Positions 9,016 through 18,836 are shown, numbered from the stretch's first letter. The stretch is DNA of 64,000 nucleotides from Streptomyces hygroscopicus (GCF_026168105.1 NZ_LBMW01000028.1:49781-113780); one strand, 5' to 3'. Made by a program: numbers and translations. The notes: generated by a model not told the origin, from the letters alone.

Positions 9016-10620
9016 ATGGGCCGGCCCGAACTCCCCCTTGCGCAGGACCCTGGCGGCGGTGGCACGACCGGCCACGCCCACTTCGGCTACCCGCAGGAAC
9101 TCCGACGCGGCGTAGGCAGCTTCGCGTCGTTCGCCGCGGGCTTCTCCTTCGTGTCGATCCTCACCACCGTCTTCCAGCTGTTCGGCTTGGGCTTCGGTCT
9201 CGGCGGCGCGGCGTTCTTCTGGACCTGGCCGCTGGTCTTTGCAGGCCAACTCCTCGTCGCGCTGTGTTTCGCCGAACTGGCCGCACGCTGGCCCGTATCC
9301 GGGGCGATCTACCAGTGGTCGAGCCGACTGACCGGCACCACGACGGGCTGGTTCGTCGGCTGGATCATGATCATCGGGCAGGTACTCACGGTCGCGGCGG
9401 CCGCGATCGCGGCGCAGGCGGTGCTGCCCGGTATCTGGTCCGGTTTCCAGATCGTCGGCGGCCCGGGTGCCGATCCGTCGGTCGCCTCCCCGACCGGCGC
9501 ACAGAACGCGGTCCTGCTGGGATGCGTTCTGCTGGTGATCACGACGGTGGTGAACATCCTGGGAATCCGCCAGATGGCCGCCGCCACCAGCTTCGGCGTC
9601 ACGGTCGAGATCATCGGCGTGCTCGCGCTGGTGCTGATCCTCTTCTTCCTGCCCGAGCGGGGTCCGCAGGTGGTGGCCCACCCCACCGGCTGGGCCGGCC
9701 ACGGCGGCTACTTCGGGGCCTTCCTCGCGTCCTCACTGATGGCGGCGTACGTGATGGTCGGCTTCGACTCGGCCGGCGAGTTGGCGGAGGAGACCCACAG
9801 CCCGCGCCGAACCACTCCCCGGACCATCCTGCGGGCCTTGACCACCTCGGGTGTCGGCGGCGCCTTGCTGATCCTGTCGGGGCTGATGGCGGCGCGCGGC
9901 CTGACCGACGGAAAGCTGGCAGCCGGTGGTCTGTCCTGGGTGCTCACCGACCGGCTCGGCGGGGTTCTGGGCCGCCTGCTGCTGTGCTGCGTGGCGGTCG
10001 CGGTGTTCGCGTGCACCCTGGCCGTGCAGACCTCCGGGGCGCGGATGATGTACTCCATGGCGCGCGAAGGCGCCCTGCCCTTCCACCGGCACCTCGGCAA
10101 GGTCTCGGCCCGCACCGGTACGCCGATCATCACGTCGATCGTGGTGGGCGTCGGCGCCGCGATCGCACTCGTGGTCAACATCCGCCAGTCGGCGATCTTC
10201 ACCGCCCTGTCCAGCCTCTGCATCGCCCTGCTGTACCTGGCCTATCTGGGCGTGACGGTGCCCCTGCTGGTCACCCGTATCCGGCGAAGGGGCAGCGGGG
10301 GGCTGCCGGCGGGCGTCGACGAGACCGGCCGGCCTCTGTTCTCGCTGGGCCGGGGGGGAGTGGCGGTCAACACGCTCGCCGTGCTCTACCAGGCCGGCAT
10401 GACGGTCAATCTGATCTGGCCCCGTGCGGAGATCTACGACCTCACCGGCGGCACCTGGTGGCTGCGGTGGAGCGCCCCGCTGTTCATCGGGCTCAGCCTC
10501 GCCGCCGGTGCCGGTTACTTCCTCGCCCGCCGGCTGCACCGCCGTATCGAGCTGAGGCACGTACCGCACACGCACATCGAGCCGCCCCTGGACACGCAGG
10601 CCGTCGCGGAGCCCGCCTGA
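9016..10620 (+). CDS. APC-family amino acid/amine permease of the urea/guanidine operon
   Basis: A 534-residue integral membrane protein with about twelve hydrophobic segments, for example FWTWPLVFAGQLLVALCFAE. It has the APC signature around ELAARWPVSGAIYQW near the start and FDSAGELAEETHSPRRTTPR in the middle. Members encoded beside urea/guanidine carboxylase genes are thought to import the nitrogen substrate. The start ATG has GGAGG 7 nt upstream. It is the first gene of the operon and is followed 29 bp later by the DUF1989 genes. The substrate is not determinable from sequence; guanidine or a guanidino compound is the inference from context. Confidence 0.88.
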   Translation: MGRPELPLAQDPGGGGTTGHAHFGYPQELRRGVGSFASFAAGFSFVSILTTVFQLFGLGFGLGGAAFFWTWPLVFAGQLLVALCFAELAARWPVSGAIYQWSSRLTGTTTGWFVGWIMIIGQVLTVAAAAIAAQAVLPGIWSGFQIVGGPGADPSVASPTGAQNAVLLGCVLLVITTVVNILGIRQMAAATSFGVTVEIIGVLALVLILFFLPERGPQVVAHPTGWAGHGGYFGAFLASSLMAAYVMVGFDSAGELAEETHSPRRTTPRTILRALTTSGVGGALLILSGLMAARGLTDGKLAAGGLSWVLTDRLGGVLGRLLLCCVAVAVFACTLAVQTSGARMMYSMAREGALPFHRHLGKVSARTGTPIITSIVVGVGAAIALVVNIRQSAIFTALSSLCIALLYLAYLGVTVPLLVTRIRRRGSGGLPAGVDETGRPLFSLGRGGVAVNTLAVLYQAGMTVNLIWPRAEIYDLTGGTWWLRWSAPLFIGLSLAAGAGYFLARRLHRRIELRHVPHTHIEPPLDTQAVAEPA

Positions 10621-10649
10621 GGGCCCGTGTGACGCGAGGGGACGCATCG

Positions 10650-11594
10650 ATGACGTACCGACGAAGCGACGACGGGACATCCATGACCACCACCGAGAGC
10701 TCGACGGCCGTACCGCAGCACGGCCGCTACGCGACCGGGCAGGCTCCCGCCCGCGCCCGTGATCTGCACCTGACCGACAGCGTCCGAAGCGCCCGTGACG
10801 ACGCCCGCGCCCAGGGCGGGCAGGTCGGCGCGTGGATGCCGTACCTGCCGGCGTCGGACAGCCCGTACTGCCCGCCGGGGGTGGACGCGGCCGCCCTGGT
10901 GTGGGCGGAGACGGTGGCGCCCGGCGGCTACACGCACAAGGTCCTTGCCCGCGGCACGCGGCTGCGTTTCGACGACCCGGGCGGTGACGCCTGCGCCCAC
11001 CTGCTGCTCTTCAACGCCCTGGAGCCGGTGGAGCGGCTCAACGTCGCCGACACCCAGAAGGTGCCGTGGCAGGCGTATCCGGGCCAGGACCATCCGCTGC
11101 TCTCCGGCGACGGCCGGGTCCTGGCCGTGGTCAGCGGTGATTCCTCCGGCCGGCACGACGCCTTCTGCGGCACCACCACCGACGCCTGGAACGAGCGCAA
11201 GTACGGTGACGCCCGCCCCGAGGGGCCGTCGCCGTCCGGCCGCGGGCTCTTCCTCAAGGCGGCCGCCAAGCACGGTCTGACCCGGCGCGACCTGCCGCCC
11301 AGTCTCTCCTTTTTCCAGGGCGTGCGCGTCGAACCGGACGGCACCCTGACCTGGCAGGGCAGCGCGGGGGCGGGCACGCATGTCGAACTCGTCGCGGAGA
11401 TGCCCCTGCTGGTGCTGGTCGCGAATGTCGCCCACCCACTGGATCCTCGTCCCGGCTATGTAGTCGGCCCACTGCGGGTGCACGCCTGGCGTGGTGCCCC
11501 GACCGGCCCCGGCGAGCGGCGGTTCACGGCGACTCCGGAACTGCACCGGGCGTACCTCAACACCGTCGACTACTGCGAAGCCCGGGGGCTGTGA
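10650..11594 (+). CDS. Urea/guanidine-carboxylase-associated protein, DUF1989 (carboxyguanidine deiminase subunit)
   Basis: A 314-residue protein. After a ~60-residue variable N-terminus the DUF1989 fold follows: GGYTHKVLARGTRLRFDDPG, CAHLLLFNALEPVERLN, DAFCGTTTDAWNERKYGD and LPPSLSFFQGVRVEPDGTLT. Members of this family next to biotin-dependent carboxylases were long labelled urea-amidolyase-associated, and pairs of them have been shown to act as a heteromeric carboxyguanidine deiminase (CgdAB). ATG 10650 is preferred because GAGGGG sits 8 nt upstream; ATG 10683 has only a weak site. It is separated by one base from the second DUF1989 gene. I cannot say which of the two subunits this is. Confidence 0.85.
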   Translation: MTYRRSDDGTSMTTTESSTAVPQHGRYATGQAPARARDLHLTDSVRSARDDARAQGGQVGAWMPYLPASDSPYCPPGVDAAALVWAETVAPGGYTHKVLARGTRLRFDDPGGDACAHLLLFNALEPVERLNVADTQKVPWQAYPGQDHPLLSGDGRVLAVVSGDSSGRHDAFCGTTTDAWNERKYGDARPEGPSPSGRGLFLKAAAKHGLTRRDLPPSLSFFQGVRVEPDGTLTWQGSAGAGTHVELVAEMPLLVLVANVAHPLDPRPGYVVGPLRVHAWRGAPTGPGERRFTATPELHRAYLNTVDYCEARGL

Positions 11595-11595
11595 C

Positions 11596-12399
11596 ATGGC
11601 GACCACACGGACCGAGACCACGCCCGTCAGCTGCCCGACCGCCGCCGGCGGCGGCACGGTCGCCTCCACCGTCCCCGTGGGCGCCGTGCATGCGGAGGGC
11701 TCCCCCCTGGACTGGGGTGCGAGCCTGGTCGAGGGCAAAGTCGTCCTGGACGAGACGGTGGCCCCCAACGCGCCCTGGTCGGCGGTGGTGCGGACGGGGC
11801 ACGTCCTGACGATCGTCGACGTCGGCGGCAACCAGTCGGCCGACTGTCTGCTCTACAACGCCGACGATCCCGAGGAGCGCTACAGCGTCCCCGACACCCT
11901 GGCCTGGCAGGGCAACGCCTATGTGCGCACCGGCACCGTGCTGCGCAGCAGCGAGGGCCGCCCGTTGATGACCGTCGTCGCCAACGAGGTCGACCGCCAG
12001 GACACCATCGGCGGCGCGTGCGGCAAGGAGTCCAACACCCTGCGCTACGGCCATCATGTGATGTTCCAGCACGGCTGCCGTGAGAACTTCCTCGCCGAGG
12101 CCCTTCGGCGTGGCCTCGGGGTGCGGGACATCGTCTCCAACCTCAACTGGTTCATGAACGTGCCCGTCGAGGCGGACGGCGCGCTGGGCATCGTGGACGG
12201 CATGTCGGCGCCGGGCCGTCGGGTTGCGGTGCGCGCCGAGACGGATGCGCTGGTGATGGTGTCCAACTGCCCGCAGATGAACAACCCGTGCAACGACTTC
12301 AACCCCACTCCGCTGCGGATGATCGTCGTGGAGCCGGCACCGGTCGCCGATGACTCACGGTCCGCGCACGCCGCCCGCACCGCGAAGGAGGGCGCGTGA
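11596..12399 (+). CDS. Second DUF1989 protein (carboxyguanidine deiminase partner subunit)
   Basis: A 267-residue paralogue of the preceding protein, with the same fold order: VVRTGHVLTIVDVGGNQSAD, CLLYNADDPEERYSVPDT, GGACGKESNTLRYGHHVMF, NLNWFMNVPVEADGALGI and the family-typical NNPCNDFNPTPLR near the end. Conserved Cys and His in GGACGK, GHHVMFQHGC and NNPCND suggest a metal-containing active site (inference). The stop overlaps the GTG of the carboxylase by four bases (GTGA), indicating coupled translation. With its neighbour it should convert carboxyguanidine to allophanate if the carboxylase acts on guanidine. Confidence 0.87.
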   Translation: MATTRTETTPVSCPTAAGGGTVASTVPVGAVHAEGSPLDWGASLVEGKVVLDETVAPNAPWSAVVRTGHVLTIVDVGGNQSADCLLYNADDPEERYSVPDTLAWQGNAYVRTGTVLRSSEGRPLMTVVANEVDRQDTIGGACGKESNTLRYGHHVMFQHGCRENFLAEALRRGLGVRDIVSNLNWFMNVPVEADGALGIVDGMSAPGRRVAVRAETDALVMVSNCPQMNNPCNDFNPTPLRMIVVEPAPVADDSRSAHAARTAKEGA

Positions 12400-15300
12400 T
12401 CCGCCCCACCGCCGTTCTCGTCGCCAACCGCGGTGAGATAGCCCGCCGTGTGATCCGCACCGCCCGGAAGATGGGCTTGGGCACCGTCGCCGTCTTCTCC
12501 GACGCCGACCGGGCCGCCCCGCACGTCCGCGAGGCCGACCACGCGGTCCGCCTCGGTCCTGCGCCCGCCCGCGCGTCGTATCTGCGCGGCGAGGCGATCA
12601 TCGAGGCCGCGCTCGCCCAGGGCGCGGGCATCATCCACCCAGGCTACGGCTTCCTCTCCGAGAACACCGTCTTCGCCCGTGCCGTCGAGGAGGCCGGTCT
12701 GCGTTTCGCGGGACCGACCGCCGACCAGATCACCGCCTTCGGTGAGAAGCACACCGCACGCGCCTTGGCCAAGGCCGCCGGAGTGCCGCTGCTGGCCGGG
12801 ACGGAACTGCTGGCAAGCGCCGAGGAGGCCGTCACCGCGGCCGGGGCGATCGGGCTGCCCGTGATGGTCAAGGCCACCGGCGGTGGCGGCGGCATCGGCA
12901 TGCAGGCCTGCGCCACCGCCGACGAGGTGCGTGAGGCATTCGCCCGCGTCGCGGCGCTCGCGGAGTCCAACTTCGGGTCCGCCGGGGTGTTCCTGGAGCG
13001 CCTCGTGCGCCCCGCCCGCCATGTCGAGGTGCAGGTCTTCGGCGACGGCACCGGCCGGATCGCCGTCTTCGGCGACCGGGACTGCTCGTTGCAGCGCCGC
13101 AACCAGAAGGTCGTCGAGGAGGCCCCGGCCCCGGCCCTGCCTCCTCATGTGCGGGCAATGCTGCACGAGTCCTCGCGGCGGCTGCTCGCCTCGGTCGGCT
13201 ACCGGGGCGCGGGGACCGTGGAGTTCGTCTACGACCCCCTGCGCGAGGAGGCCGCCTTCCTGGAGGTCAACACCCGTCTCCAGGTCGAGCACCCGGTGAC
13301 CGAGGAGGCGTACGGCGTCGACCTCGTCGAACTGATGCTCGTCCTGGCCCGCGACGGCTGGGTCGAGGACGCGGTGTTCGAGCGGGAGTGGACGCCCGCC
13401 GGGCATGCCGTGGAGGCTCGCGTCTACGCCGAGGACCCCGGCAAGGACTCGCTGCCGTCCTCGGGCCTGATCACCCGGGCGGCCTTCCCCGGCCAGGGCG
13501 CCGACAACATGCCCGGCGTGCGCGTCGACGGCTTTGCCGAAACCGGTCTGGAGGTCTCGCCGTACTACGACCCCATGCTCGCCAAGGTGATCGCGAGGGG
13601 CCCCACCCGGGAGGCCGCGTTCGACGTGCTCGGCCAGGCCCTGGCCGCGAGCCGGGTCGACGGCATCGTCACCAACCTGGGCCTGCTGCGCGAGCTGGCC
13701 GTGCGGGGCGAGGTACGCGAGGCGGTGCACAGTACGAGCACGCTCGCCACCACCGTCGACCCCGAGCCGCGCGTCGACGTCCTGGTGCCGGGCGCGATGA
13801 CCACCGTCCAGGACCTTCCGGGCCGGCTCGGCTACTGGCACGTGGGCGTACCGCCGAGCGGCCCCTTCGACGCCGTCTCCTTCGCCGAGGCGAATCTGGC
13901 CGTCGGCAACCCGGCCCAGGCGCCTGGCCTGGAGGTCACCGCGGGCGGGCTGACCCTGCGCTTCTCGGCCGCCACCGTGGTCGCCGTCACCGGCGCCCCC
14001 GTCCCGGTCACGGCGGACGGCATCGCGGCAGCCCTGTGGGAGCCGGTCACGGTCCCGGCCGACGGCACCCTGGTGCTGGGCGCCTGCCGGGGGCCGGGTC
14101 TGCGCAGCTATGTGGCCGTCCGGGGCGGCATCGACGTACCCGGATATCTGGGCAGCGCCTCGACGTTCACCCTCGGCGGCTTCGGCGGGCACGGCGGTCG
14201 GGCGCTGCGCGCCGGGGATGTGCTGCGACCCGGAGCTTGGGCGACGGCCGGTGGCGGCCCGACCCCGCCCGAGCGCCGGCCGGCGATCACCTCGCACTGG
14301 CAGATCGGTGTCACCGAAGGGCCGCACGGAGCCCCCGAGTTCTTCACCCGCGAGGACATCGACACCCTCTACGCCACCGACTACAAGGTGCACCACAACT
14401 CGGCCCGCACCGGCGTCCGCCTGATCGGGCCCAAGCCGCAGTGGGCCCGCCAGGACGGCGGTGAGGCGGGCCTGCACCCCTCCAACATCCACGACACGCC
14501 ATACGCGGTGGGAGCCCTGGACTTCACCGGCGACACACCGATCATCCTGGGCCCCGACGGTCCGTCCCTCGGCGGGTTCGTCTGCCCCGCGGTGGTCGCC
14601 AGCGGCGAACTGTGGAAACTCGGCCAGCTCCGCCCCGGCGACACCGTCCGCTTCGTACCGGTCAGGGAAGCCGAGGCGGCCGCCCTCGACGCCCGCCGCT
14701 CCTCCCCCACGCTGATCAGCACGGGCGGAGACGGCGACGACGGCGTACTCGGCCGCCTGGAGGCCACCGATGCCCGCCCCGCCGTCACCTACCGCCGGGA
14801 CGGCGACGACAACGTCCTGGTCGAGTACGGCCCCATGGTCCTCGACCTCGGCCTGAGGATGCGGGTCCACGCCCTGCAGGAGACTCTCGCCGGCCACGCC
14901 CCCGAGGGCATCCTCGACGTCACCCCGGGCATCCGCTCCCTCCAGATCCACACCGACGCCCGGCGGCTGAAGGCCCGTGACCTCACCGCCCTGCTGCGCG
15001 AGCTGGAGGACGAAGTCCCGCCCAGCGACGAACTGGTGGTCCCCTCCCGCACGGTGCGGCTGCCGCTCAGCTGGGACGACCCGGCCACCCGGCTCGCCAT
15101 CGAGCGGTACATGGCCGGGGTGCGCGACGACGCCCCGTGGTGCCCGTGGAACATCGAGTTCATCCGCCGTGTCAACGGCCTTCGGACCGCCGACGACGTC
15201 TACCGCACCGTCTTCGACGCCTCCTACCTGGTGCTCGGCCTCGGCGACGTCTATCTCGGCGCCCCCGTCGCCACCCCGCTCGACCCACGGCACCGCCTGG

Positions 15301-15989
15301 TGACCACCAAGTACAATCCGGCCCGCACCTGGACCGCGGAGAACTCCGTCGGCATCGGCGGCGCCTACTTGTGCATCTACGGCATGGAAGGCCCCGGCGG
15401 CTACCAGTTCGTCGGCCGCACCGTGCAAATCTGGAACCGGTTCCGCAAGGGCGGCCTGTTCCGGGACTCGCCGTGGGCGCTGCGCTTCTTCGACCGCATC
15501 GAGTGGTATCCCGTCACCGCGGAGGAACTACTCGAACTGCGGGCCGAGACCGACGCCGGGCGCGGTGACTTCGCGACCGAGGAGGGCACCTTCTCGATCG
15601 CCGAGTACAACGCCTTCCTCGCCGCGGAGGCCGACTCGATCGCCGCGTTCCGCCGGCGGCAGAGCACCGCCTTCGAGGCCGAGAAGCAACTCTGGCGAGC
15701 CGCGGGAGAGTTCGACCGCGCCCACGATCCCGAACCCGTGACCGCCACTGCTGCCGTCACCCTGCCAGACGGGGCGGTCCCGGTCACCGCGCCGTACACC
15801 GCCACCGTCTGGCAGATCGCCGCCGAGCCAGGCGCCACCATCGCGAGCGGCGATGCGATCCTGTCCCTGGAGGCGATGAAAATGGAGTCCAAGGTGAACG
15901 CCCCCACCGCCGGGACACTGCTGGAGATCTACGTCAAGCCCGGTGAGCAGGTCGCCCCCGGCCAGATCCTCGCGGCGGTGCGGGCATGA
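12396..15989 (+). CDS. Biotin-dependent urea/guanidine carboxylase
   Basis: A 1197-residue multidomain enzyme of normal length for the family. Residues 1-450 are biotin carboxylase (VLVANRGEIARRVIRTARKM, ATP-grasp Gly loop KATGGGGGIGMQ, EVNTRLQVEHPVTEE). Residues ~465-770 are the KipA-like half of the carboxyltransferase (MTTVQDLPGRLGYWHVGVPP, DGPSLGGFVCPAVV). Residues ~795-1010 are the KipI-like half (VLVEYGPMVLDLGLRMRVHA). The end is a biotin carboxyl carrier domain with EAMKMES, biotinyl-Lys about residue 1162. It carboxylates urea or guanidine using ATP and bicarbonate. The neighbouring DUF1989 pair argues for guanidine; the specificity-determining carboxyltransferase residue needs alignment to settle this. 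Its stop overlaps the next ATG (ATGA). Confidence 0.93.
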   Translation: MIRPTAVLVANRGEIARRVIRTARKMGLGTVAVFSDADRAAPHVREADHAVRLGPAPARASYLRGEAIIEAALAQGAGIIHPGYGFLSENTVFARAVEEAGLRFAGPTADQITAFGEKHTARALAKAAGVPLLAGTELLASAEEAVTAAGAIGLPVMVKATGGGGGIGMQACATADEVREAFARVAALAESNFGSAGVFLERLVRPARHVEVQVFGDGTGRIAVFGDRDCSLQRRNQKVVEEAPAPALPPHVRAMLHESSRRLLASVGYRGAGTVEFVYDPLREEAAFLEVNTRLQVEHPVTEEAYGVDLVELMLVLARDGWVEDAVFEREWTPAGHAVEARVYAEDPGKDSLPSSGLITRAAFPGQGADNMPGVRVDGFAETGLEVSPYYDPMLAKVIARGPTREAAFDVLGQALAASRVDGIVTNLGLLRELAVRGEVREAVHSTSTLATTVDPEPRVDVLVPGAMTTVQDLPGRLGYWHVGVPPSGPFDAVSFAEANLAVGNPAQAPGLEVTAGGLTLRFSAATVVAVTGAPVPVTADGIAAALWEPVTVPADGTLVLGACRGPGLRSYVAVRGGIDVPGYLGSASTFTLGGFGGHGGRALRAGDVLRPGAWATAGGGPTPPERRPAITSHWQIGVTEGPHGAPEFFTREDIDTLYATDYKVHHNSARTGVRLIGPKPQWARQDGGEAGLHPSNIHDTPYAVGALDFTGDTPIILGPDGPSLGGFVCPAVVASGELWKLGQLRPGDTVRFVPVREAEAAALDARRSSPTLISTGGDGDDGVLGRLEATDARPAVTYRRDGDDNVLVEYGPMVLDLGLRMRVHALQETLAGHAPEGILDVTPGIRSLQIHTDARRLKARDLTALLRELEDEVPPSDELVVPSRTVRLPLSWDDPATRLAIERYMAGVRDDAPWCPWNIEFIRRVNGLRTADDVYRTVFDASYLVLGLGDVYLGAPVATPLDPRHRLVTTKYNPARTWTAENSVGIGGAYLCIYGMEGPGGYQFVGRTVQIWNRFRKGGLFRDSPWALRFFDRIEWYPVTAEELLELRAETDAGRGDFATEEGTFSIAEYNAFLAAEADSIAAFRRRQSTAFEAEKQLWRAAGEFDRAHDPEPVTATAAVTLPDGAVPVTAPYTATVWQIAAEPGATIASGDAILSLEAMKMESKVNAPTAGTLLEIYVKPGEQVAPGQILAAVRA

Positions 15990-17698
15990 ACGCCATGACA
16001 CCGACCGCACGCGTCCGGGCCGCCTACGACCGGATCGAGGGCGTCGGCCGGCCCGAGATCTGGATCCACCTCAGGCCACGCGAGGAGGTGCTCGCCGAGG
16101 CGGCCGGTGTCGACCCGGCGCTGCCGCTGGCCGGCCTGGTGGTGGCCGTCAAGGACAACATCGACGTGGCCGGCCTCCCCACCACCGCGGGCGCCCCGTC
16201 GTACGCCTACGAACCGCAGGACGACGCGCCGGCGGTGGCGCGGCTGCGCGCAGCCGGCGCGGTGGTGCTCGGCAAGACCAACCTGGACCAGTTCGCCACC
16301 GGTCTGGTCGGCGCCCGCAGCCCCTACGGTGCGGTGCGCAACGCCTGGGACGCGGCCCGCATCTCCGGCGGGTCGTCCAGCGGATCCGCAGTCGCAGTGG
16401 CGCTGGGCATTGCCGACATCGCGCTCGGCACCGACACGGCCGGCTCCGGACGGGTGCCCGCTGCCCTCAACGGCATCGTCGGCGTCAAGCCCACCAAGGG
16501 TCTGGTGCCCGTGACCGGGGTGGTCCCCGCCTGCTACACGCTCGACTGCGTGACCGTCTTCGCCCGCGACCTGCAACTCGCCCGAACTGCCACGGAGTTT
16601 GTCGAAGGCCCCGATCCGGCCGATCCGCTCTCCCGCACCGGCACCCAGCTTCCGCCGCCCCCCGCGCGCCCGCGGATCGCCGTACCGGCCGGGGAGCATC
16701 TGAACGGCATGACCGACGGCTGGCGCGAAGCCTTCGACGCCGCCGTCGCCCGCCTGGCGGGCACCGGGACGGAGATCGTCGAAACCGACATCACCCCGTT
16801 GCTCCAGGCCGCGGACCTGCTGTACGGCGGCGCGTTCGTCGCCGAGCGGTACGCCGCCGTGGGCGCGCATCTGGAGAAGCACCGCGACCTGATCGGGGCG
16901 GACCTCGATCCGACCGTCGCCGCCATCGTGCTGGCAGGCCGGGAGAAGACCGCCGCCGACTGGGCCGCCGACACCGCCAGGCTCGCCGCGCTCGGCGCCG
17001 CCGGACGCGCGGTGGTCGACGGCTGTACAGCTCTCCTGACGCCGACCACCACCTGGCATCCCACCCTCGATGAGGTGGCGGCCGACCCGGTCGGCGCCAA
17101 CGCCCGGTTGGGACGATTCACCAACTTCGCCAACCTGCTGGACTGCGCCTCGCTCGCCGTTCCCGCCGGGCTCGTGGACGGCCTGCCGTTCGGCGTGATG
17201 TTCACCGGACCGGCCTTCTCCGACCGCGCCCTGGCCGCGCTGGCCGAGCGGTTCGCCAACCCCGGGCTCAACCTGTTCGTGGTCGGCGCCCACCTCACCG
17301 GTCAGCCCCTCAATGCCCAGTTGGTGCAGGCCGGCGGCACCCTGACCGGCCCGGCCCGCACCGCAGGCGGCTACCGGCTGTACGCCCTGGCCACCGAGCC
17401 GCCCAAGCCCGGCCTGCTCCGGGTCACCAAGGGCGGGCGGGACGCCGGCGCCGGGCCGGGTCACGCCACGGGGTCAGGCGGCGACGCGCGGACGGGCATC
17501 GAGGGCGAGATCTGGTGGCTGCCCGCTGCCGGGTTCGGGGCGTTCACCGCCGCCGTGCCCGCGCCGATGACCATCGGAACCGTCGAACTGGCCGACGGGC
17601 GGCAGGTCTGCGGCTTCCTCGTCGAGCCGTACGCCGTCGAGGGCGCGCCCGACATCACCCGCTTCGGTGGCTGGCGGGCGTACACGGCGTCCGCGTGA
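15986..17698 (+). CDS. atzF: Allophanate hydrolase
   Basis: A 570-residue amidase-signature enzyme. The Ser-cisSer-Lys triad is visible: Lys56 in VVAVKDNID, Ser130/131 in ISGGSSSGSAVAV, and nucleophile Ser154 in GTDTAGSGRVPAA. The C-terminal ~150 residues form the extra domain of AtzF/DUR2-type enzymes (FVVGAHLTGQPLNAQL, VCGFLVEPYAVEGAPDIT), which distinguishes it from plain amidases. It hydrolyses allophanate to ammonia and CO2, the last step of both urea carboxylase and guanidine carboxylase routes. It is translationally coupled to the carboxylase gene. Residues ~475-490 are a Gly/Asp-rich linker (GAGPGHATGSGGDARTG). Confidence 0.93.
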   Translation: MNAMTPTARVRAAYDRIEGVGRPEIWIHLRPREEVLAEAAGVDPALPLAGLVVAVKDNIDVAGLPTTAGAPSYAYEPQDDAPAVARLRAAGAVVLGKTNLDQFATGLVGARSPYGAVRNAWDAARISGGSSSGSAVAVALGIADIALGTDTAGSGRVPAALNGIVGVKPTKGLVPVTGVVPACYTLDCVTVFARDLQLARTATEFVEGPDPADPLSRTGTQLPPPPARPRIAVPAGEHLNGMTDGWREAFDAAVARLAGTGTEIVETDITPLLQAADLLYGGAFVAERYAAVGAHLEKHRDLIGADLDPTVAAIVLAGREKTAADWAADTARLAALGAAGRAVVDGCTALLTPTTTWHPTLDEVAADPVGANARLGRFTNFANLLDCASLAVPAGLVDGLPFGVMFTGPAFSDRALAALAERFANPGLNLFVVGAHLTGQPLNAQLVQAGGTLTGPARTAGGYRLYALATEPPKPGLLRVTKGGRDAGAGPGHATGSGGDARTGIEGEIWWLPAAGFGAFTAAVPAPMTIGTVELADGRQVCGFLVEPYAVEGAPDITRFGGWRAYTASA

Positions 17699-17739
17699 CC
17701 GGAGGCCGCAGGGCGGACACCTGGTGGCAGGATGGGGCC

Positions 17740-18423
17740 ATGACGACGACGCGTCCCCGTCAAGGCAGGCCCCGGCACACGCCGCCGTCCGACCCCGGCA
17801 CCTCCGCCCGGGAAGAGATCCTCGACGCCGCCGGGGCGCTCTTCGTCGACCATGGCATTACCAGCACCAGCACCCGCATGATCGCCGAGCGGGTCGGCAT
17901 CAGGCAGGCCTCGCTCTACTACCACTTCGCCACCAAGGAGGAGATCCTCGCCGAGCTGCTGGCGACGTCCGTCCGGCCCAGTCTGCAGATTGTGGACCGG
18001 ATCCGGGCCCTGGTGCCCGAGCAGGCGGATGCGGCCGCCGCACTCTACGCCGTGGCCGCTATGGACGTACGCACCCTCTCCCGCACTCCGTACAACATCG
18101 GCACGCTCTATCTGCTGCCGGAAGTGCGGGCCGAGCGGTTCAACGCCTTCCGGACCGAGCGGGGCCGTCTGCAGTCGAGCTACGGCACGCTGGGCGCCCT
18201 GGCGGCGAGCGAGGACGTCGCGCGCGGCCTGCCCGCCGAGCGGCTCGGTGAACTGCTGATCCAGCTGGTGGAGGTTGTCATCCAGATACGGCGCTCCCGT
18301 GAGCCGGATGCGGCTGACACCGAGGCCATCGCGTCGTCGTGCCTGCGCCTGTGCGGGCTCGGAGAGCCGGCGGTGGCCGCCGCCCGGGAGGAGGGCCGAA
18401 CGCTGCTGAGCAGCCTGGACTGA
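17740..18423 (+). CDS. TetR-family transcriptional regulator
   Basis: A 227-residue regulator. The N-terminal HTH is clear: AREEILDAAGALFVDHGI, STRMIAERVGIRQASLYYHF, ATKEEILAELL. The C-terminal ligand domain is variable. It lies 41 bp after the allophanate hydrolase gene on the same strand, so it is either the last gene of the operon or has its own promoter. It probably represses the upstream operon and responds to guanidine or a pathway intermediate (inference). The palindromes at 8970-8995 are the best operator candidate. Confidence 0.88.
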   Translation: MTTTRPRQGRPRHTPPSDPGTSAREEILDAAGALFVDHGITSTSTRMIAERVGIRQASLYYHFATKEEILAELLATSVRPSLQIVDRIRALVPEQADAAAALYAVAAMDVRTLSRTPYNIGTLYLLPEVRAERFNAFRTERGRLQSSYGTLGALAASEDVARGLPAERLGELLIQLVEVVIQIRRSREPDAADTEAIASSCLRLCGLGEPAVAAAREEGRTLLSSLD

Positions 18424-18569
18424 CCGCCGGCCCTGCAGGTGCCAGCAACCTCATCCGTGCCGGTCAGAAGGCGCGTGAGCACTGTCGTGAGTCCCTGCCG
18501 GTCAGGGGTGACGATGGGGGCCTCGCTCGGTGATTGCCCACTGGCTCCAGGCGACGCCAGGATGGTCCG

Positions 18570-18765
18570 GTGCTGCTGCGACTGCCTTACCTGGCCCTGA
18601 CGAGCGTGTTCACCTTGATACGACTCCTGCCGATGGGCGAGCGAGACAAGGACGCTGAGATCCTGGCACTGCGCCACCACCTGGCCCTGCCGCAGCGGCA
18701 GATCGACAAGCCCAACCTCACCTGGCCCGACCGCGCGCTGCTCGCCGCGCTCCGGCACCCCCGGA
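18570..18765 (+). pseudogene. Transposase N-terminal fragment (rve-type IS)
   Basis: From GTG 18570 the frame reads VLLRLPYLALTSVFTLIRLL, MGERDKDAEILALRHHLAL, TWPDRALLAALRHP, the standard N-terminus of the IS transposases also seen at 18958, 28848 and 31665. It ends abruptly before the helix-turn-helix. A few bases later the sequence encodes HEYQH, like the normal C-terminal end of such transposases, suggesting a large internal deletion. Confidence 0.7.
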
Positions 18766-18836
18766 TCAGGGGAGTTCGCGAACGTGCAGGCCCGTCGACG
18801 CGAGTGACGGACCGAACTCCGCACGAGTACCAACAT

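Noticed and set aside
12054..15428. Very long minus-strand open frame (~1120 codons) opposite the carboxylase gene
   Set aside because: It is a GC-driven antisense shadow. Its translation is low-complexity Gly/Arg/Asp sequence without domains, while the plus strand encodes a complete, conserved carboxylase.
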